NCBI GenBank assembly: GCA_014729375.1
Contig: WJKA01000138.1
Location: 1 to 7,859 of the forward strand
Origin: Chitinivibrionales bacterium
Lineage (GTDB): Bacteria > Fibrobacterota > Chitinivibrionia > Chitinivibrionales > WJKA01
Reading direction: 5' to 3'
Length of the DNA stretch: 7,859 nt
The notes under the pieces were generated by a model that ran no database searches, was not told the DNA's origin, and saw only the letters and a list, made by a program, of their open reading frames with translations. Position numbers and translations under genes: made by a program. This document shows, in pieces, positions 5,206-7,859 of the stretch (positions within the stretch are counted from its first letter, which is position 1; each line of letters starts with the position of its first letter).

Positions 5206-7859
5206 CTAAAATAAATAAGTTACGTGAAACCCTCCAATTACCACATCATAGTTTTCAGTCGAGCCTTCGGTCTCATCGAAACTCTCCTTATACAGACCCA
5301 TCAGGGTCATGGACATTTTAGAAGAAAGCGAGTATTTTGCAGAAAGCTCTGCAGAATAATATTCCGTTTCCATGCTTGTCCGGAGAATGTCATAGGTATC
5401 CCCAGCTTCCGTATACTCATCCTCGTCGTCGGTGCGATTATAATACTCACCTTTCAGCTCAAAGCTTAATTTGCGGGGAATTGCCGTCACTTTAAGCTTG
5501 TTGGACAATTTATACGAGAGGCCCTCAAAATTATATTCCTCTTCCTGCTTTGTTGTCAGCTTGAATTTTGTGGTATTCCGGATCAGTCGTCTGATCTTGA
5601 AACCGAACCTTCCGCGAATCTGATGCTGCCATCCGTCATCCTCTATAACCAGTTCAGGATTCGGGTACTCGGTCAATTCATTGTCCCACATTGTTCTGTA
5701 TTTCAGACTGTAATTTATTCCATTGTCAAACCGCTGTTTAAACTCGATACCCCAGGTGTTTTTCACGTCGATTTCGTTGTATGCTGTGGGGATTGTATCA
5801 GTTTGATACGTATACGTTATCATGGAACTGTCTGCATTGTAGCTGGAATCGCTGACAACGGAATGATATTTTTCCCCCGGTTCTTCAGTATTCTCGATCA
5901 TCAACTGGTAATCCAGGCCAATGGTCGGAAATCGGGGACTGAATGCATATTCACCGGCAAGATCGAGGGTGTGTACATGTGTCGGCCCGGATTCCTCAGC
6001 ATTCAGATTAAATGTGCTCGACGCATATCGCGTTTCATACTCATATTCCCCGGTTGCCGTCAGGTTCTCGATAATTGTCTTTTCGCCGGCCATCTCTGCA
6101 ATATACCGGTCGGCCTCCAGGTAGGGGTTTCCTGCAGAAAAATATTCCGGCCCGATACGGGTAAAACCCGCCGACAGATCGTAGCCGCTATAGATTCCTT
6201 CAGCACCGACAGACATTGCCCAGTGACCGAGATGGCGATCGGGGATTTTCCGGAACACTGCAGGAACAGCTTCGCCGACCTGGGGGTTATACCATGCAAT
6301 TTCCTCGATTTTATCGGCCTGAGTGGAATCAAGCGTGTCGTGCACGCCGACATCGAGCTCCGCAGTCAGGGCAAGCTTGTCATCGAACAGGTACACGCGG
6401 CCGTCAATAACACCGGTCTGCGCCTTGATCGGTGCGGGGGCCTCGGGATCCGCAAGCACACCCCTGAACAGCGGCTCATAGCTCTGATCGCGCGAAATTA
6501 TCCCCTTTACATTTACCACCGAATTCAAGGTGGGCTTCACCGATACCCCGGCAAGGTACGTCATCTGCTGACGGATTGACATCCCGGTATCCACGGTGTC
6601 GTTATACAGGGTGATATCATTATCACCGACATCTTTGGGGAACTCTGTCTCCCCTGCCGCAAGCTTGAATGAAAGGCGGTTCGTCCCCTTGCCCATGGGC
6701 ATGTATTCACCGGCATATCGCACACCGGTAAATTTCCGGCTTTCCAGCGATGTTTTCGAGCCGCTTTCGTAAAAATCGCCGATTACCATGTGCTGATTGT
6801 AATAATTCATCGAAAGATTAAACGTGTTCTTCCTCATATGCAACGGAAGGTCGATCCAGTCATTCCCGTAAATATCCATGAGCAGGTTAAGGTCGGCTCC
6901 CTTGCGACGGCCGCTGGCAAATATCTGCATTTCAGGCTGCAATCCCGCATATACCTCGTCACTCTGTTCTCCCGGATACGTACTCTGCATGACCAGGGTG
7001 TCTTTGGTACGATAGCGGACAGAATACGAGGTATCGTCTGTACCGTACGAGGTATCAATTTCACTGTAGGTAATTGTGTGGCTCCTGGAATTCGGCATGA
7101 AATATTTAAAACCTGCCGTAACATTTCCCATAAAGCTGACAGTCTGCTGACGCGGCGCCGCGGTTGCCGAAAAACCGGGTTTGAAATCCTCTCCGACATC
7201 TATAGCGGTTTTTGTCTTCGGCAGCACGATCGATTCAACTTCCTCGGGAGGTTTCAACAATTTCTCCATCTCACTCCGGGATACTACGGATACGTCAACG
7301 CCGTTTGCATACACCATTTCACGCACTTTTTTCGATATCTCAGACAGGGAAACAAGTCCTTTCCGGTTGCGGGTTATATCCGCGGCAACTATTCCCACCG
7401 AGGCATTATCCTTTACAACCAGACCATTCGTATTTTTTGCAATCTCGCCGCCGGTAAGATTCAGCAATGATTTTTCCATGCAGGCCATACCGGTAATATT
7501 ATTGATGACTTTCAGGCTTTCAGCCCTTACCTCGGCACCTTCCTGAAGAAAAACTGCAAGAACGTGTCCATTATGAAAAGTTGTTCCCGTAATCGAAACA
7601 TCAGAATTTTTCACCACCAGGCCGTGAAGCGAATTGTGTTCAAAAAGGCAACTGGTAATTGTTACCGAACCATTTTCTGCAAAAAGCCCGTAGTTGCAAT
7701 GCTGAACAATGCAATGTTCAAACACCGACCGGTTCCGGCTTCTGCAATAAATCCGGTCCCAGTCCCAGGGTTTGGGGCTTTTATTTGCCGACCGGAACAA
7801 AACAGGACTTTCCGCAGTGCCTTTTGCCATAAGCTGCCCGAAGACAGTTACCGTTGGAT
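5206..7859 (-). CDS. Outer-membrane protein: parallel beta-helix joined to a C-terminal beta-barrel (partial, N-terminus outside window)
   Basis: The frame is open to the right edge. An ATG occurs at 7830, but the nine codons before it (PTVTVFGQL) run smoothly into MAKGTAESPVLF, the usual opening of right-handed beta-helix domains, so the true start lies beyond 7859. At least 883 residues are present. Numbering from that ATG, about 34-164 are beta-helix rungs, 165-230 a charged, proline-containing linker (KKVREMVYANGVDV..., LLKPPEEVES), and about 231-874 alternating polar/aromatic strands with acidic, Ser/Thr/Tyr-rich turns typical of an outer-membrane barrel. The protein ends GGFHVTYLF: a terminal Phe with alternating hydrophobics, the signature recognised by the BAM insertion machinery. 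A VIGDFYESGS stretch (349-358) resembles a motif I recall from large outer-membrane proteins of FCB-type bacteria. Surface or periplasmic ligand binding by the helix is an inference. It leads the four-gene run and its promoter lies outside the window. Confidence 0.8.
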   Translation of the reverse strand, partial: PTVTVFGQLMAKGTAESPVLFRSANKSPKPWDWDRIYCRSRNRSVFEHCIVQHCNYGLFAENGSVTITSCLFEHNSLHGLVVKNSDVSITGTTFHNGHVLAVFLQEGAEVRAESLKVINNITGMACMEKSLLNLTGGEIAKNTNGLVVKDNASVGIVAADITRNRKGLVSLSEISKKVREMVYANGVDVSVVSRSEMEKLLKPPEEVESIVLPKTKTAIDVGEDFKPGFSATAAPRQQTVSFMGNVTAGFKYFMPNSRSHTITYSEIDTSYGTDDTSYSVRYRTKDTLVMQSTYPGEQSDEVYAGLQPEMQIFASGRRKGADLNLLMDIYGNDWIDLPLHMRKNTFNLSMNYYNQHMVIGDFYESGSKTSLESRKFTGVRYAGEYMPMGKGTNRLSFKLAAGETEFPKDVGDNDITLYNDTVDTGMSIRQQMTYLAGVSVKPTLNSVVNVKGIISRDQSYEPLFRGVLADPEAPAPIKAQTGVIDGRVYLFDDKLALTAELDVGVHDTLDSTQADKIEEIAWYNPQVGEAVPAVFRKIPDRHLGHWAMSVGAEGIYSGYDLSAGFTRIGPEYFSAGNPYLEADRYIAEMAGEKTIIENLTATGEYEYETRYASSTFNLNAEESGPTHVHTLDLAGEYAFSPRFPTIGLDYQLMIENTEEPGEKYHSVVSDSSYNADSSMITYTYQTDTIPTAYNEIDVKNTWGIEFKQRFDNGINYSLKYRTMWDNELTEYPNPELVIEDDGWQHQIRGRFGFKIRRLIRNTTKFKLTTKQEEEYNFEGLSYKLSNKLKVTAIPRKLSFELKGEYYNRTDDEDEYTEAGDTYDILRTSMETEYYSAELSAKYSLSSKMSMTLMGLYKESFDETEGSTENYDVVIGGFHVTYLF
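7339..7731 (-). repeat. Tandem beta-helix rungs (about six copies of 22-23 residues, protein level)
   Basis: Translated on the minus strand, this stretch divides into consecutive units that begin near RSVFEHC, VTITSCL, VSITGTT, VRAESLK, LNLTGGE and VGIVAAD. Each unit is about 22-23 residues and follows the pattern V-x-I-x-x-x-x-F/I-x-x-N-x-x-G-L-x-V-x-x-x-S/A. The conserved Asn and Gly at the turns and the alternating hydrophobic residues match right-handed parallel beta-helix rungs. The copies are diverged at the DNA level, so this is a protein structural repeat and not a recent tandem duplication. Further rungs may lie beyond the window. Confidence 0.65.

Noticed and set aside
5623..6579. 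A 318-codon plus-strand open frame opposite the outer-membrane gene
   Set aside because: Its translation is rich in Cys, Ile and Arg with no domain or signal pattern, and it is fully antisense to a frame with clear protein logic. It is a shadow reading frame.
6790..7470. A 226-codon plus-strand open frame opposite the beta-helix/barrel gene
   Set aside because: It has no recognisable motif and no ribosome binding site, and it is wholly antisense to the well-supported gene.

Overview
The window is dense bacterial DNA. Almost all of it is coding, mostly on the minus strand, and it falls into two minus-strand gene groups separated by a single small plus-strand gene. Several features point to a diderm (outer-membrane) bacterium: a predicted outer-membrane beta-barrel ending in Phe, a lipoprotein with a lipobox, and an exported protein of a type I recall mainly from Bacteroidota and related FCB-group genomes. 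The strong GGAGG ribosome binding site at the sugar-binding lipoprotein argues against a typical Bacteroidota member. A Fibrobacterota/Chitinivibrionia-like or other FCB-group organism is my best guess, but it is not proven by the sequence.

Positions 1-1635 (minus): the front of a carbohydrate ABC transporter operon. A lipoprotein substrate-binding protein closely resembling the trehalose/maltose-binding proteins is followed, with an 11-base overlap, by a MalF-type permease that runs off the left edge of the window.

Positions 1636-1836: the only sizeable intergenic region, lying between the divergent sugar-binding protein and rpsU genes. It holds a perfect 17-base palindrome (8-base arms) abutting a second 9-base palindrome, a possible weak rpsU promoter and the rpsU ribosome binding site. 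Positions 1837-2037 (plus) encode ribosomal protein bS21. Its 3' end overlaps the convergent methyltransferase gene by 10 bases.

Positions 7859-2028 (minus): a tightly packed four-gene run. In order of transcription it comprises: (1) a large outer-membrane protein, truncated at its N-terminus by the window edge, which joins a parallel beta-helix to a beta-barrel; (2) an exported protein of the family commonly labelled 'asparagine synthetase B', which has no visible AsnB features and looks like a class I glutamine-amidotransferase/ThuA-type fold; (3) a UMF1/Atg22-type MFS transporter; (4) a SpoU/TrmH-family RNA 2'-O-methyltransferase. Spacings of 4 bases, a 4-base ATGA overlap and 7 bases indicate co-transcription and translational coupling. 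The first two products would act in the envelope, the third in the inner membrane and the fourth in the cytoplasm. No pathway obviously joins all four. The outer-membrane protein plus exported protein pair is the least explained and most interesting part of the window.

I saw no tRNA, rRNA, CRISPR array, insertion sequence or attachment site.
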